A stretch of DNA of 11,733 nt from Acetobacteraceae bacterium (GTDB lineage: Bacteria; Pseudomonadota; Alphaproteobacteria; Acetobacterales; Acetobacteraceae): assembly GCA_947478535.1 (NCBI GenBank), contig CANJXD010000132.1, forward strand, positions 1-11,733. The letters run 5' to 3'. The notes below the pieces were generated by a model. It had not been told where the DNA came from, searched no databases, and was given only the letters and a program-made list of their open reading frames with translations. Both the position numbers and the translations under genes were made by a program. Shown piece by piece: positions 1-7,642 of this stretch; position 1 is the stretch's first letter, and every line of letters begins with the position of its first letter.

Positions 1-1
1 G

Positions 2-55
2 CCGCCCGCCAGGGTCCAGCACCCGTATCCGCAGCAACGCTTCATCGTCAAACAC
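2..55 (-). CDS. Possible 5' end of a divergent gene cut by the window edge
   Basis: A minus-strand frame opening with GTG at 55-53 reads VFDDEALLRIRVLDPGGR and runs off the left edge without a stop. Its composition is protein-like, and a divergent neighbour would fit the structured leader region that follows. No convincing ribosome binding site precedes the GTG, and 18 codons are too few to assign a family. The plus strand is also open here, so this is only a possibility. Confidence 0.2.
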   Translation of the reverse strand, partial: MFDDEALLRIRVLDPGGR

Positions 56-60
56 CCGAG

Positions 61-198
61 GTGGGAGCCGAGTGCGTTAGCAGCGCACGCTCGGATCTGT
101 CCGGGGGGCGCCCGGTAACGGGCGTCCCTACCGGGATGACTGGTGGACCGCCCGCCCGGCGCCATGCACTCTGGCGCGTCGCCGAGGGGATAGAGACC
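61..198 (+). promoter_or_regulatory. Structured 5' leader of phnW (candidate cis-regulatory RNA)
   Basis: Three strong hairpins lie in series before the phnW start. The first pairs 68-76 with 84-94, with a 2-base bulge. The second pairs 104-114 with 119-129 (11 pairs, one or two of them G-U) and closes on a GTAA loop, which is a GNRA tetraloop. The third pairs GCGCCA 159-164 with TGGCGC 172-177. A fourth short stem, GGCG 173-176 with CGCC 180-183, cannot form together with the third and lies directly against the ribosome binding site (GAGGGG, 184-189). This gives the outline of an mRNA switch. I do not recognise a known riboswitch class, and any GC-rich leader can fold by chance, so the regulatory role is inference. 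Confidence 0.35.
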
Positions 199-1338
199 AT
201 GCCACGCACCGCCGCCGATCCGCTGCTGCTGACCCCCGGGCCGGTCAGCGTCTCCCGCTCCACCCGCGCGGTGATGATGGTGGACCGGGCTTCCGGGGGT
301 GTGGAGGTCCAGGCCGATATCAGCCACGCCCGCCGCTACCTCGCGGGCCTGGCGGGCGATGCCACCACCTATACCGCCATCCCCCTGCCGGGCAGCGCGA
401 CCTATGCGAATGAGGCGGTGATCGCCTCCCTGATCCCCACCGGGGGCAAGCTGCTGATCCACAGCAACGGCATCTATGGCGACCGCCTGGTGGAAATCGC
501 CGAGCATCTCGGCATTCCCTTCGCCGTCACGCGCACGCCGCCGCTGGTGCCGGTCTCCGTCTCCGCCATCGCCCAGGCGCTGCACGATGACCCCGGTATC
601 ACCCATGTCATGATCGTCCATTGCGAGACCAGCACGGGCATCCTCAACCCGCTGGAAGACGTCGCGGCGCTTTGCCGCGCGCAGGGCAGGGGGTTGCTGG
701 TGGATGCCGTCGCGTCCTTCGGCGCCGTGCCGGTGGAGGCGCAGCGGCTCGGCATCCTCGCCGTGACCGTCTCCTCCAACAAATGCATGGAAGGCGTGCC
801 CGGCATCGGCTGGGCCATCGTGCAGAAGCAGGCGCTGGAGTCCAGCAAGGGGCAGGGGCGTTCGCTGGTGCTGGACCTCTGGGATCACAACCAGCACATG
901 GATCGCACCGGGCTGTTCCGCTTCACCCCGCCGACGCATGTGCTGGCCGCCTTCGCCCAGGCCTGCCGCGAGCATGAAGCCGAAGGCGGCGTCACCGCGC
1001 GCGGCGCCCGCTACCGCCGCAACTGGCAGCGGCTGATCGACGGCATGCGCCAGATGGGCTTCACAGCCGTGGTGCCGGATGACCACGCCAGCCCCATCGT
1101 CGCCACCTTCCGCGAGCCCGAACACCCCGCCTTCAGCTTCCAGGCGCTGTTCGAGGGCATGAAGCGCCGCGGCTTCATCATCTTCCCCGGCCGCCTCGCC
1201 ATGGCCGGCACCTTTCGCATCGGCTGCATGGGCGCGGTGACGGAGGAGGATGTGGGCGAGGCGATGCAGGCCCTGTCCGACAGCATGGCGGAGATGGGCA
1301 TCGCCGGCCTCGGCCGGGCGGCGGAAAGCGCGGCATGA
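199..1338 (+). CDS. phnW: 2-aminoethylphosphonate:pyruvate aminotransferase (PhnW-like)
   Basis: A class V (fold type I) PLP-dependent aminotransferase of 379 residues, close to the usual PhnW length. PhnW converts 2-aminoethylphosphonate and pyruvate to phosphonoacetaldehyde and L-alanine in the cytoplasm, the first step in using this phosphonate. Family landmarks seen are LLTPGP near residue 10, PGSATYANEA (64-73) at the cofactor phosphate site, LLVDAVASFG with Asp169 expected to contact the pyridine nitrogen, SSNKCMEGVPG with Lys195 as the Schiff-base lysine, SRSLVLDL-type and RFTPPTH stretches, and a C-terminal FRIG with Arg340. These agree with my recollection of Salmonella PhnW (Lys194, Arg340). 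The start is the ATG at 199, after GAGGGG at 184-189; the frame is open further upstream but reads poorly. No phosphonoacetaldehyde hydrolase or dehydrogenase is in view. The gene overlaps the next by 4 bases, so they are probably co-transcribed. Another class V aminotransferase is the main alternative. Confidence 0.85.
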   Translation: MPRTAADPLLLTPGPVSVSRSTRAVMMVDRASGGVEVQADISHARRYLAGLAGDATTYTAIPLPGSATYANEAVIASLIPTGGKLLIHSNGIYGDRLVEIAEHLGIPFAVTRTPPLVPVSVSAIAQALHDDPGITHVMIVHCETSTGILNPLEDVAALCRAQGRGLLVDAVASFGAVPVEAQRLGILAVTVSSNKCMEGVPGIGWAIVQKQALESSKGQGRSLVLDLWDHNQHMDRTGLFRFTPPTHVLAAFAQACREHEAEGGVTARGARYRRNWQRLIDGMRQMGFTAVVPDDHASPIVATFREPEHPAFSFQALFEGMKRRGFIIFPGRLAMAGTFRIGCMGAVTEEDVGEAMQALSDSMAEMGIAGLGRAAESAA

Positions 1339-2891
1339 CCCTCGCCCGCATCGAAGCCGCCGTCGCCGCCTTGCCGCGCGCCTTCCCCGGGCCGGGAGGC
1401 GCCTGCGCCGTGCTGCGGGATGGGCAGGTGGTGGTGCGCCACGCCTGGGGCTATGCGAATGCCGAACGGCGCATTACCTTCACCTCGCGCAGCCTGTTCC
1501 GCATCTGCTCCATCACCAAGCAGTTCACCTGCGCCGCACTGCTGGATGCCTTCCCCGACCACTCCGTGCTGGATGGCGATGTCGCGTCGCGCCTGCCATT
1601 GCTCGACCAGGCGCCGCCGCGCGCCATCCACCTCGCGCACAACCAGTCCGGGCTGCGGGACTACTGGGCGGTGGCGATGCTGCATGGCGCGCCGGTCGAA
1701 TCGCCCTTCGGAGAGACCGAATCGGGGCGCGTCATCGGCGGCACGCGCACGCTGCATTTCGCGCCCGGCATGCGCGCTTCCTACGTGAACCAGAATTTTC
1801 GGCTGCTGTCGGATATCCTGGAAGCCCGCACCGGGCGCGGCTTCGCGGAATTGCTGCGCGACCGCGTGCTGCATCCCGCCGGCATGGGCAGCGCCCTCCT
1901 CGCCGCCGATACCCGCGCCCTGCCCGATGGCACCGAAGGCTACGAGGGCACGCAGGAAACCGGCTTCCGCGCCGCGGAGAACCGTATCCTCTGGACCGGC
2001 GATGCCGGCCTCGCCGCCAGCCTCGATGACATGATCGCGTGGGAGAAGCAGATCGACGCGACGCGGGATGACCCCGGCGCGCTGTATTCCCGCCTGTCCG
2101 CCCCGGTGCGCTTCGCCGATGGCGCACCCGCGCGCTACGGCTTCGGCCTCGGCCGCGGCACGGTGATGGGGCGCGCGATGACGGCGCATGGCGGCGCGCT
2201 GCGGGGCTGGCGCAGCCACCGGCTGCATGTGGCGGCGGCGCGGCTTTCCGTCGTCGTCTTCTTTAACCACCTGGCCGATGCCGGCGCCGCGGCGGAACGC
2301 CTGCTGATGGCGGCCCTCGGGGAAGGCGCGGCTCCGCCGGCCAAGGCGCCACCGCCGGCGCCACCCTGGCTCGGCGCCTGGCAGGATGAGGAGACCGGCC
2401 TCTCCGCCCGGATCGACCTGGCGCGGCCCGGCGTGGCGCGGCTGCTCTACGGCCAGCGCGCGGAGCCTGTCGCGCTCAACGCTGATGGCAGCGCGGGCGG
2501 GGAGGGTACGCGGCTGGTCCCGGCCGGCGATACGCTTCGCCTGCTGCGGCCGCAGGACAACCAGTCCTCCACCCTGCGGCGGGTGAGCGGCGAGCCGCGC
2601 CGCAACGTCGCCGGCCGCTACCGCTGCGCCGAACTCGACGCGGAACTGACGGTGGTCGATGCCGGCGGCGCGCTCTATGGCGGCTTTTCCGGCTTCCTCG
2701 GCCAGGGGCGGATGGAGTTGCTGGACCCCATCGCCGGCGACCTCTGGGCGCTGCCCTGCCCCCGGGCGCTGGACCACACGCCGCCCGGGGACTGGACGCT
2801 GTCCTTCCGCCGCGATGCCAGCGGCCGCGCCCATGGCGTGGAAGTCGGTTGCTGGCTCGCGCGCGGGCTGCCCTACGACCGCATCGGCTAG
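1335..2891 (+). CDS. dap: D-stereospecific aminopeptidase (DAP family, serine beta-lactamase fold)
   Basis: A penicillin-recognising serine hydrolase of 518 residues, about the length of Ochrobactrum anthropi D-aminopeptidase, which releases N-terminal D-amino acids (best D-Ala) from small peptides and amides. The beta-lactamase-like domain fills about residues 1-330. It carries SITK (59-62) as the nucleophile Ser59 with Lys62, YVN (150-152) as the second catalytic element and HGG (285-287) in place of KTG. NQSGLRDYW and HGGALRGWR are strongly DAP-like. After a Pro/Ala-rich linker (332-344), two further regions (about 345-430 and 430-518) match the DAP beta-barrel domains and end in VGCWLARG. 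No signal peptide is seen, so it is probably cytoplasmic. The ATG overlaps the TGA of phnW (ATGA), implying translational coupling. A beta-lactamase/esterase relative is possible but less likely given the full C-terminal part. Confidence 0.85.
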   Translation: MTLARIEAAVAALPRAFPGPGGACAVLRDGQVVVRHAWGYANAERRITFTSRSLFRICSITKQFTCAALLDAFPDHSVLDGDVASRLPLLDQAPPRAIHLAHNQSGLRDYWAVAMLHGAPVESPFGETESGRVIGGTRTLHFAPGMRASYVNQNFRLLSDILEARTGRGFAELLRDRVLHPAGMGSALLAADTRALPDGTEGYEGTQETGFRAAENRILWTGDAGLAASLDDMIAWEKQIDATRDDPGALYSRLSAPVRFADGAPARYGFGLGRGTVMGRAMTAHGGALRGWRSHRLHVAAARLSVVVFFNHLADAGAAAERLLMAALGEGAAPPAKAPPPAPPWLGAWQDEETGLSARIDLARPGVARLLYGQRAEPVALNADGSAGGEGTRLVPAGDTLRLLRPQDNQSSTLRRVSGEPRRNVAGRYRCAELDAELTVVDAGGALYGGFSGFLGQGRMELLDPIAGDLWALPCPRALDHTPPGDWTLSFRRDASGRAHGVEVGCWLARGLPYDRIG

Positions 2892-3919
2892 AGGGCGTAG
2901 AAGCGCGCCGCCGTGTCGTGGAACAGGGCGCTGCGCTCGGTGGCGGACCAGCCCGTGGTGATGCGCTTGAAGGCGTTCCACAGCACGGTGTAGCTGCACG
3001 CCGCCTTGTCCACGGGGAAGTTGCTCTCGAACATGCAGCGACCGGCGCCGAAGGCCTCGACACAGGTCTCCACCATCGGCCGCCAGGCTTCCGCGAGCAG
3101 GGTCGAATCCGGCGGCGTCGCGCGTTCATGCATGCCGAGGCCGAACAGCCGCATGCCGAGGCCACCCACCTTCAGCGACACATTCGGGCAATGCGAAAGC
3201 TCCCGCAGCGCGGCACTCCACGCTGCCGTCACGTGCCGCCGGCGCCCGGCATAGGGGCCGATGCCGATGGCGCCGCCGACATGGTTCAGCACGATCTTCT
3301 GGTCAGGGAAGGCATCCGCCAGGTCCCGCAATTCGGCGATCTGGGTGTGGTACATCCAGGCGTCGAAGGTCAGGCCGAGTGGAGCCAATTGGGCGAAACC
3401 TTGCCGAAATGTCGGATCGAGCAGCAGCATCGGCGGCGGTGTCGCGATCGACCCGCGCGCGGCCGGGTCCGGGTGCCAGGCGGAGATATGCCGCACGCCG
3501 CGAAAGCGCCCCTGGCCTGCCGCGATATGGGCCTCCAGCACCGGGCGCACGGCGGCCCCGACTGCGAGATCGGCGAACCCCACGATGCCTGCCACCGCCT
3601 TCGTGCCGCCGCGCCTGATGGCCTCCGCCCCGGCCTCTGCGACGAATTCCACCTCCCCTACCGGGCGGTGCAGCACATCGCCCTCCGCGCGGTAGCTGTG
3701 GTGGCATTCGATGAAGACGCTGGCGCGGATGTTGTGCCCGCCACTCGCATCGCCGAGGAAATCCTCCAGCAGGTAGCGCCCGCGCTCCTCCCCCCACAGA
3801 TGATGGTGGGCGTCGATGATGGGCAGCGCCGGCTCCAGCGCCGGTTCCTGATTCAGGGCCAGCCATTCCGGGCGGACGGTGGGGTGGCGCACGGGCTCCG
3901 GCGTGGCTTTCACAGGCAA
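2888..3919 (-). CDS. Amidohydrolase-2 family (COG3618-type) TIM-barrel hydrolase
   Basis: A 343-residue cytoplasmic protein of the amidohydrolase superfamily. Visible landmarks are IIDAHHHLW (34-42) at the end of the first strand, FIECHH (69-74), GVRHISAWHPD (141-151), IVLNHVGG (209-216) with His213, and a C-terminal FESNFPVDK (297-305). The layout is that of COG3618 proteins, related to L-fuconolactonase and 2-pyrone-4,6-dicarboxylate lactonase, which hydrolyse lactones or similar esters with or without a metal. The substrate cannot be deduced. The start appears to be TTG (3919-3917), because GGAGGA lies 4 bases upstream; a GTG two codons in is the alternative. It stands alone on its strand, divergent from the acyl-CoA dehydrogenase operon and convergent with dap. 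A link to the acyl-CoA pathway through a lactone or ester intermediate is conceivable but unproven. Confidence 0.8.
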   Translation of the reverse strand: MPVKATPEPVRHPTVRPEWLALNQEPALEPALPIIDAHHHLWGEERGRYLLEDFLGDASGGHNIRASVFIECHHSYRAEGDVLHRPVGEVEFVAEAGAEAIRRGGTKAVAGIVGFADLAVGAAVRPVLEAHIAAGQGRFRGVRHISAWHPDPAARGSIATPPPMLLLDPTFRQGFAQLAPLGLTFDAWMYHTQIAELRDLADAFPDQKIVLNHVGGAIGIGPYAGRRRHVTAAWSAALRELSHCPNVSLKVGGLGMRLFGLGMHERATPPDSTLLAEAWRPMVETCVEAFGAGRCMFESNFPVDKAACSYTVLWNAFKRITTGWSATERSALFHDTAARFYAL

Positions 3920-3923
3920 GGTT

Positions 3924-3929
3924 TCCTCC
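3924..3929 (-). promoter_or_regulatory. Strong ribosome binding site deciding a TTG start
   Basis: On the minus strand this reads GGAGGA, a near-perfect anti-16S match. It lies 4 bases before a TTG codon at 3919-3917 and about 10 before a GTG. No ATG exists at this end of the frame. The spacing favours the TTG as initiator of the amidohydrolase. Confidence 0.6.
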
Positions 3930-3948
3930 GGAGGGGTAGCTTATCCAC

Positions 3949-4001
3949 CCAGACTAGGCAGCGCCGCGCCGTCTGGACAGGGGGCGCGCCTTTCCCTTAA
4001 T
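3949..4001 (+). promoter_or_regulatory. Candidate promoter and operator of the acyl-CoA operon
   Basis: TGGACA (3974-3979) and CTTAAT (3996-4001), 16 bases apart, match the sigma70 -35 and -10 boxes at five and four of six positions. An inverted repeat, CCAGAC (3949-3954) and GTCTGG (3971-3976), overlaps the -35 box, as an operator would. Transcription would start near 4008, some 50 bases before the dehydrogenase start. The intergenic gap (3920-4058) also has to serve the divergent amidohydrolase, for which I see no good promoter. Confidence 0.35.
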
Positions 4002-4058
4002 CCGTAAAGCTAGCCTTTTGGCGGATCACCGGCGCCAACAGGGCAGGGGAGGGAATGG

Positions 4059-5216
4059 ATGGATCACGCCGCCGCGCTCGAACAGCTGGATGCGCTGGAT
4101 GATGCCGCGTTCCGCGCCCATATCCGCGCCTGGATCGAGGCCAATACCCCGGCCGATCTCCGCTTCCCCCGCCGCCGCCTGCATTGGCATGAGAACCGCC
4201 CCTGGTACCTCGCGCTGTCCCGCCAGGGCTGGCTCGCGCCGTCCTGGCCGCGCGCCTATGGCGGCATGGGGCTGAACGCCGCCCGCCAACTCATCATGAT
4301 CGAGGAGCTGGAGCGCCATGGCTGCCCCCGCGTCAGCGACATGGGCGTCGCCATGCTCGGCCCGATGCTGCTGAAATACGGCAGCGAGGAGCAGAAGCGC
4401 CGCTTCCTGCCGCGCATCCTCTCGGGCGAGGACATCTGGGCGCAGGGTTATTCCGAACCCAATGCCGGCTCCGACCTTGCCGCCCTGCGGCTGGAAGCCG
4501 TGGAGGATGGCGAGCATTGGGTGCTGAACGGGCAGAAGACCTGGGTGACCTTCGCGAATGATGCGAACTGGATCTTCGTCCTCGCCCGCACCGACAAGAC
4601 GGTGAAGAAGCAGGAAGGCATCTCCTTCCTGCTGATGCCGACGGACAGCCCCGGCATCACCATCCGCCCGATCCTGAACCTCGATCAGCATGACGAGTTC
4701 TGCGAGATCTTCTTCGACAATGTCCGCGTGCCGAAGGACATGCTGGTGGGCCAGGTGAACAAGGGCTGGACCTACGCCAAGGCCCTGCTGGGGTTCGAGC
4801 GCGTGGCCATCGGCTCGCCGCGTCTTTCCACCAACGGTCTCGCCGCGTTGCGACGCCTGGCGGTGGCGATGGGCAAGGCGGAGGACCCGGCCTTTCTCGA
4901 ATCCTACGCCCGCTTCCGCCTCGACCTCGCCGATCTCAGCGCGCTGTATGAGAGCTTCACCGCGGCACTCAAGCGGGGCGAACCGCTGGGGCCGGAGGTC
5001 TCGATCCTCAAGCTCGTGCAGTCCGAGCTGTATCAGCGCATCACCGACGCGATGCTGGAATTGGCGGGGGAGAATGCGGGGCTGCTGGACCCGATGGAGG
5101 GCGCGCTGCACCCCGCCGGACAGTTCCTCCAGGCGCGGCCGACGACGATCTTCGGCGGATCGTCGGAGATCCTGCGCAACGTGCTCGCCCGCAGCCTGCT
5201 CGATCTTCCGGCTTGA
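4059..5216 (+). CDS. Acyl-CoA dehydrogenase, FAD- and substrate-binding subunit type
   Basis: A 385-residue FAD-dependent acyl-CoA dehydrogenase that would introduce a 2,3-double bond into an acyl-CoA and pass electrons to electron-transfer flavoprotein. The N-terminal helical domain includes GWLAPSWPRAYGGMG (57-71) and IMIEELERHG (79-88). The beta domain has YSEPNAGSDLA (131-141) and GQKTWVTFA (158-166). The C-terminal helices begin with FERVAIG, where Glu247 sits where isovaleryl- and long-chain acyl-CoA dehydrogenases keep their catalytic Glu, and end with IFGGSSEILRNVLA, which has Gly at the medium-chain catalytic Glu position. The family RxQFGxxI motif is absent but is present in the dehydrogenase two genes on. 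The start is the ATG at 4059 after GGGGAGGG (4046-4053); an out-of-frame ATG lies at 4055. It heads an operon with a CoA-transferase, whose product it probably oxidises. The substrate is unknown. Confidence 0.88.
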   Translation: MDHAAALEQLDALDDAAFRAHIRAWIEANTPADLRFPRRRLHWHENRPWYLALSRQGWLAPSWPRAYGGMGLNAARQLIMIEELERHGCPRVSDMGVAMLGPMLLKYGSEEQKRRFLPRILSGEDIWAQGYSEPNAGSDLAALRLEAVEDGEHWVLNGQKTWVTFANDANWIFVLARTDKTVKKQEGISFLLMPTDSPGITIRPILNLDQHDEFCEIFFDNVRVPKDMLVGQVNKGWTYAKALLGFERVAIGSPRLSTNGLAALRRLAVAMGKAEDPAFLESYARFRLDLADLSALYESFTAALKRGEPLGPEVSILKLVQSELYQRITDAMLELAGENAGLLDPMEGALHPAGQFLQARPTTIFGGSSEILRNVLARSLLDLPA

Positions 5217-5233
5217 CGATGGAGACGAATGCG

Positions 5234-6418
5234 ATGTCCGGCTGCCTGCCACGCCTGCGCGTGCTCGACATGACGCGCGTCTTCGCCGGCCCTTGGGCGG
5301 CGCAGATGCTGGGGGATTTCGGCGCCGATGTGGTGAAGGTGGAACAGCCCGGCACCGGCGACGATGTGCGCCGCATGGGCTTTCGGCGCCGCGGCGAGGA
5401 TGGGCAGGAGGTGGGTCAGACCTCCTCCTTCCTCGCGATGAACCGCAACAAGCGCGCCATCGCGATCGACATCGCCAAGCCCGAGGGGCAGGAGACGCTG
5501 CGCCGCCTGATCGCCAAGGCCGATGTCTTCATCGAGAATTTCAAGGCCGGTGGCCTGGCGAAATACGGGCTCGATCATGCCGCGCTGTCGGCCATCAATC
5601 CGCGCCTGGTCTATTGCTCCATCACCGGCTTCGGGCAGGACGGCCCCTATGCCCCCCTGCCGGGCTACGACCCCGTCTTCCAGGCGATGAGCGGGCTGAT
5701 GAGCGTGACCGGTGTGCCGGATGGCCAGCCCGGCGCAGGGCCGAACCTCGTCGGCTACAGTGTCTCCGACCTCAATGCCGGCTTCTATGCCACCATCGCC
5801 ATCCTCGCCGCGCTGCACCACCGGGACACGATCTCCGGGCGTGGCCAGCATATCGACCTCGCGGCGATGGACGCGCAATTGGCGGCGCATTCGCACATCG
5901 CCATGAACTACATGGTCTCCGGCCGGATGCCGGTGAGGGCAGGGGCGGCGTCCCAGATCAACACGCCCTGGCAGGCCTTCGAGACGGCGGACCGCCCGCT
6001 GATGGTCGCCATCGGCAATGACCGGCAATTCGCGCAATTCTGCACCGTGCTCGGCCTGCCGGACCTGCCCGCCGATCCGCGCTTCACCACCAACCGCCAG
6101 CGCATGGGCCATAAGCCGGACTTGCTGCCGCTGTTGCAGCAGGCGCTGCTGGCGAAGACGGCGCGGGAATGGATGGATGCGCTGAATGCCATCGGCGTCT
6201 CCTCCGGCCCGATCAATGATTTCGCCTCGGTGGTGGAGGACCCGCAGATCCAGCACCGCCAGATGTTCCGCACCATTCCTGATGCTGTGGTGGGGGAGGT
6301 GCCGATGGTCGCCAACCCCATCAATTTCTCCGAAACGCCGGCGACCTATCGCCGCCCTCCGCCGCTGCTCGGCGAACACACGGAAGACGTGCTGCGCGAC
6401 TGGCTGGGAGAGGCTTGA
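5234..6418 (+). CDS. CaiB/BaiF family (class III) CoA-transferase
   Basis: About 394 residues, typical of family III CoA-transferases, which move CoA from a donor thioester (often succinyl-CoA or a product acyl-CoA) to a carboxylate through an aspartyl-CoA anhydride. The N-terminus reads LRVLDMTRVFAGPWAAQMLG and is followed by GADVVKVEQPGTGD, both hallmarks. GYDPVFQAMSG, then VSDLNAG with the expected nucleophile Asp179 (counting from this start), IAILAALHHR and GRGQHIDLAAMDAQL follow the formyl-CoA transferase pattern. I chose ATG 5234 because GGAG lies 9 bases upstream; ATG 5219 and TTG 5213, which overlaps the previous stop, are alternatives with poor binding sites. The enzyme probably activates the acid that the flanking dehydrogenases oxidise. 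The C-terminal TGA overlaps the next ATG by one base. Confidence 0.88.
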   Translation: MSGCLPRLRVLDMTRVFAGPWAAQMLGDFGADVVKVEQPGTGDDVRRMGFRRRGEDGQEVGQTSSFLAMNRNKRAIAIDIAKPEGQETLRRLIAKADVFIENFKAGGLAKYGLDHAALSAINPRLVYCSITGFGQDGPYAPLPGYDPVFQAMSGLMSVTGVPDGQPGAGPNLVGYSVSDLNAGFYATIAILAALHHRDTISGRGQHIDLAAMDAQLAAHSHIAMNYMVSGRMPVRAGAASQINTPWQAFETADRPLMVAIGNDRQFAQFCTVLGLPDLPADPRFTTNRQRMGHKPDLLPLLQQALLAKTAREWMDALNAIGVSSGPINDFASVVEDPQIQHRQMFRTIPDAVVGEVPMVANPINFSETPATYRRPPPLLGEHTEDVLRDWLGEA

Positions 6419-7491
6419 TGGACAACGCCGCCGCGGCGCAGGAACGCGCCGAGTCGATCAGGATGATCCGCGACAGCGTCGCCGCGATCGCCACGCGCGG
6501 CGACCTCAAGCGTATTCGCGCCCTGCGCTTCACGGAGGCGGGTTTCGATCCCGTGGCGTGGAAGGCGATGGGCGACCTCGGCTGGATCGGCCTTCGCCTG
6601 GCCGAAGACCACGGCGGCGCCGGACTAGGCATGGCGGAATGCTGCGCGCTGGCGGAAGAACTCGGGCGCTGCCTGGTGCCGGAACCCCTGGTGGAGGGCA
6701 TGCTCTCCGCCACGCTGCTGGCCGCGGCGGGGGAAGAAGCCCTGCTGGCCCGCCTGCTCGCCGGCGATGCCGTGGTGCTCACCGCCTGGCAGGAGGCCGC
6801 GGATACGCTGGTCTCGCCCGGCGGCGCGGCGGTGCGACGCGTATTCATCCCGATGGCGCGCGCGGCCACGCATTTCCTGGTCCCGCGCGCTGAGCCAGGC
6901 GGGCTTTCCCTGTGGCTCGTGGAAGGCCCGGTGGCGGAGACGCGACCGATGCAGGATGGGGGGCATGTCGGCTTCCTCGATCCGGGCGGTGCGGCGGGGC
7001 GTCGCCTCTCGGGCGATGTCGGCGCGGCGCTGTCCCGCGCGCTGGACGAGGCTGCGTTGACCACGGCGGCTTACCTGCTCGGCGTGATGGAGCAGGCCTT
7101 CGCGATGACGCTGGACTACCTCCGCACGCGGAGCCAGTTCGGCAGGCCCATCGGCAGCTTCCAGGCGCTGCAACACCGCGCGGTCGATCTGCGCATCCAG
7201 GCGGCGCTCACTCGTGCCAGCGTGGAGGATGCGGCGGCGACCCTCGATGGGCTGGACGATCGGCAGATCGCGCCGCGCCAGGCCGCGGTGTCCCGTGCCA
7301 AGGCGCGGGCAGCGGAAGCCTGCATGCTTGTGACTCGCGCAGCGGTCCAGCTGCATGGCGCCATCGGCTACACCGATGAATACGATGCCGGGCTTTTCCT
7401 GCGGAAGGCGATGGTGCTGGCGAATCGCTACGGGTCCGCGGCGCTTCATCGCCGGCGGTTCATCGCGACGGCACCTGACATCGCGACCTGA
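6418..7491 (+). CDS. Acyl-CoA dehydrogenase, partner subunit type
   Basis: A 357-residue acyl-CoA dehydrogenase family protein. The N-terminal helical part has LGWIGLRLAEDHGGAGLG (54-71) and CCALAEELGR. The middle beta domain is degenerate: the usual (S/T)EPxxGSD loop and GxKxW stretch are missing. The C-terminal part is well kept, with RTRSQFGRPIGSFQALQHR (236-254), whose Arg and Gln/Phe side contacts the FAD of the partner, and LHGAIGYTDEYDAGLFLRK (312-330). This split of motifs is the reverse of the first dehydrogenase in the operon, so the two probably form a heteromer such as the alpha2beta2 FadE/ChsE enzymes of mycobacteria. I take ATG 6418 as start, with GGGAG 7 bases upstream; the TTG just before it at 6415 is too close. 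It is the last gene of the operon. Confidence 0.87.
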   Translation: MDNAAAAQERAESIRMIRDSVAAIATRGDLKRIRALRFTEAGFDPVAWKAMGDLGWIGLRLAEDHGGAGLGMAECCALAEELGRCLVPEPLVEGMLSATLLAAAGEEALLARLLAGDAVVLTAWQEAADTLVSPGGAAVRRVFIPMARAATHFLVPRAEPGGLSLWLVEGPVAETRPMQDGGHVGFLDPGGAAGRRLSGDVGAALSRALDEAALTTAAYLLGVMEQAFAMTLDYLRTRSQFGRPIGSFQALQHRAVDLRIQAALTRASVEDAAATLDGLDDRQIAPRQAAVSRAKARAAEACMLVTRAAVQLHGAIGYTDEYDAGLFLRKAMVLANRYGSAALHRRRFIATAPDIAT

Positions 7492-7642
7492 TCCGTCAGC
7501 CGGGCTATCCGGCCTGCGTCACGGAAGTCTCGGATAACGCGCGGGAAATTGCGCGGCGGCGCGGGCGAGGCTCGGCCCGCATCGGCTTCGGACGCTGCCT
7601 GCGCTCCCTTGGAAACACGTTGTTGATATTCGGATGCGAGGA

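Noticed and set aside
1011..2999. Very long minus-strand open frame opposite phnW and dap
   Set aside because: It is the shadow of two well-supported genes in GC-rich DNA; its composition (Arg, His, Gln, Gly repeats) matches no family and it has no sensible start.
2849..4000. Plus-strand 383-codon open frame opposite the amidohydrolase
   Set aside because: The minus-strand protein has clear amidohydrolase motifs and a strong ribosome binding site; the plus-strand translation is low-complexity and overlaps the dap end.
4026..6379. Long minus-strand open frames opposite the dehydrogenase and CoA-transferase genes
   Set aside because: These are antisense shadows caused by high GC at third codon positions; the plus-strand genes carry complete family motifs.
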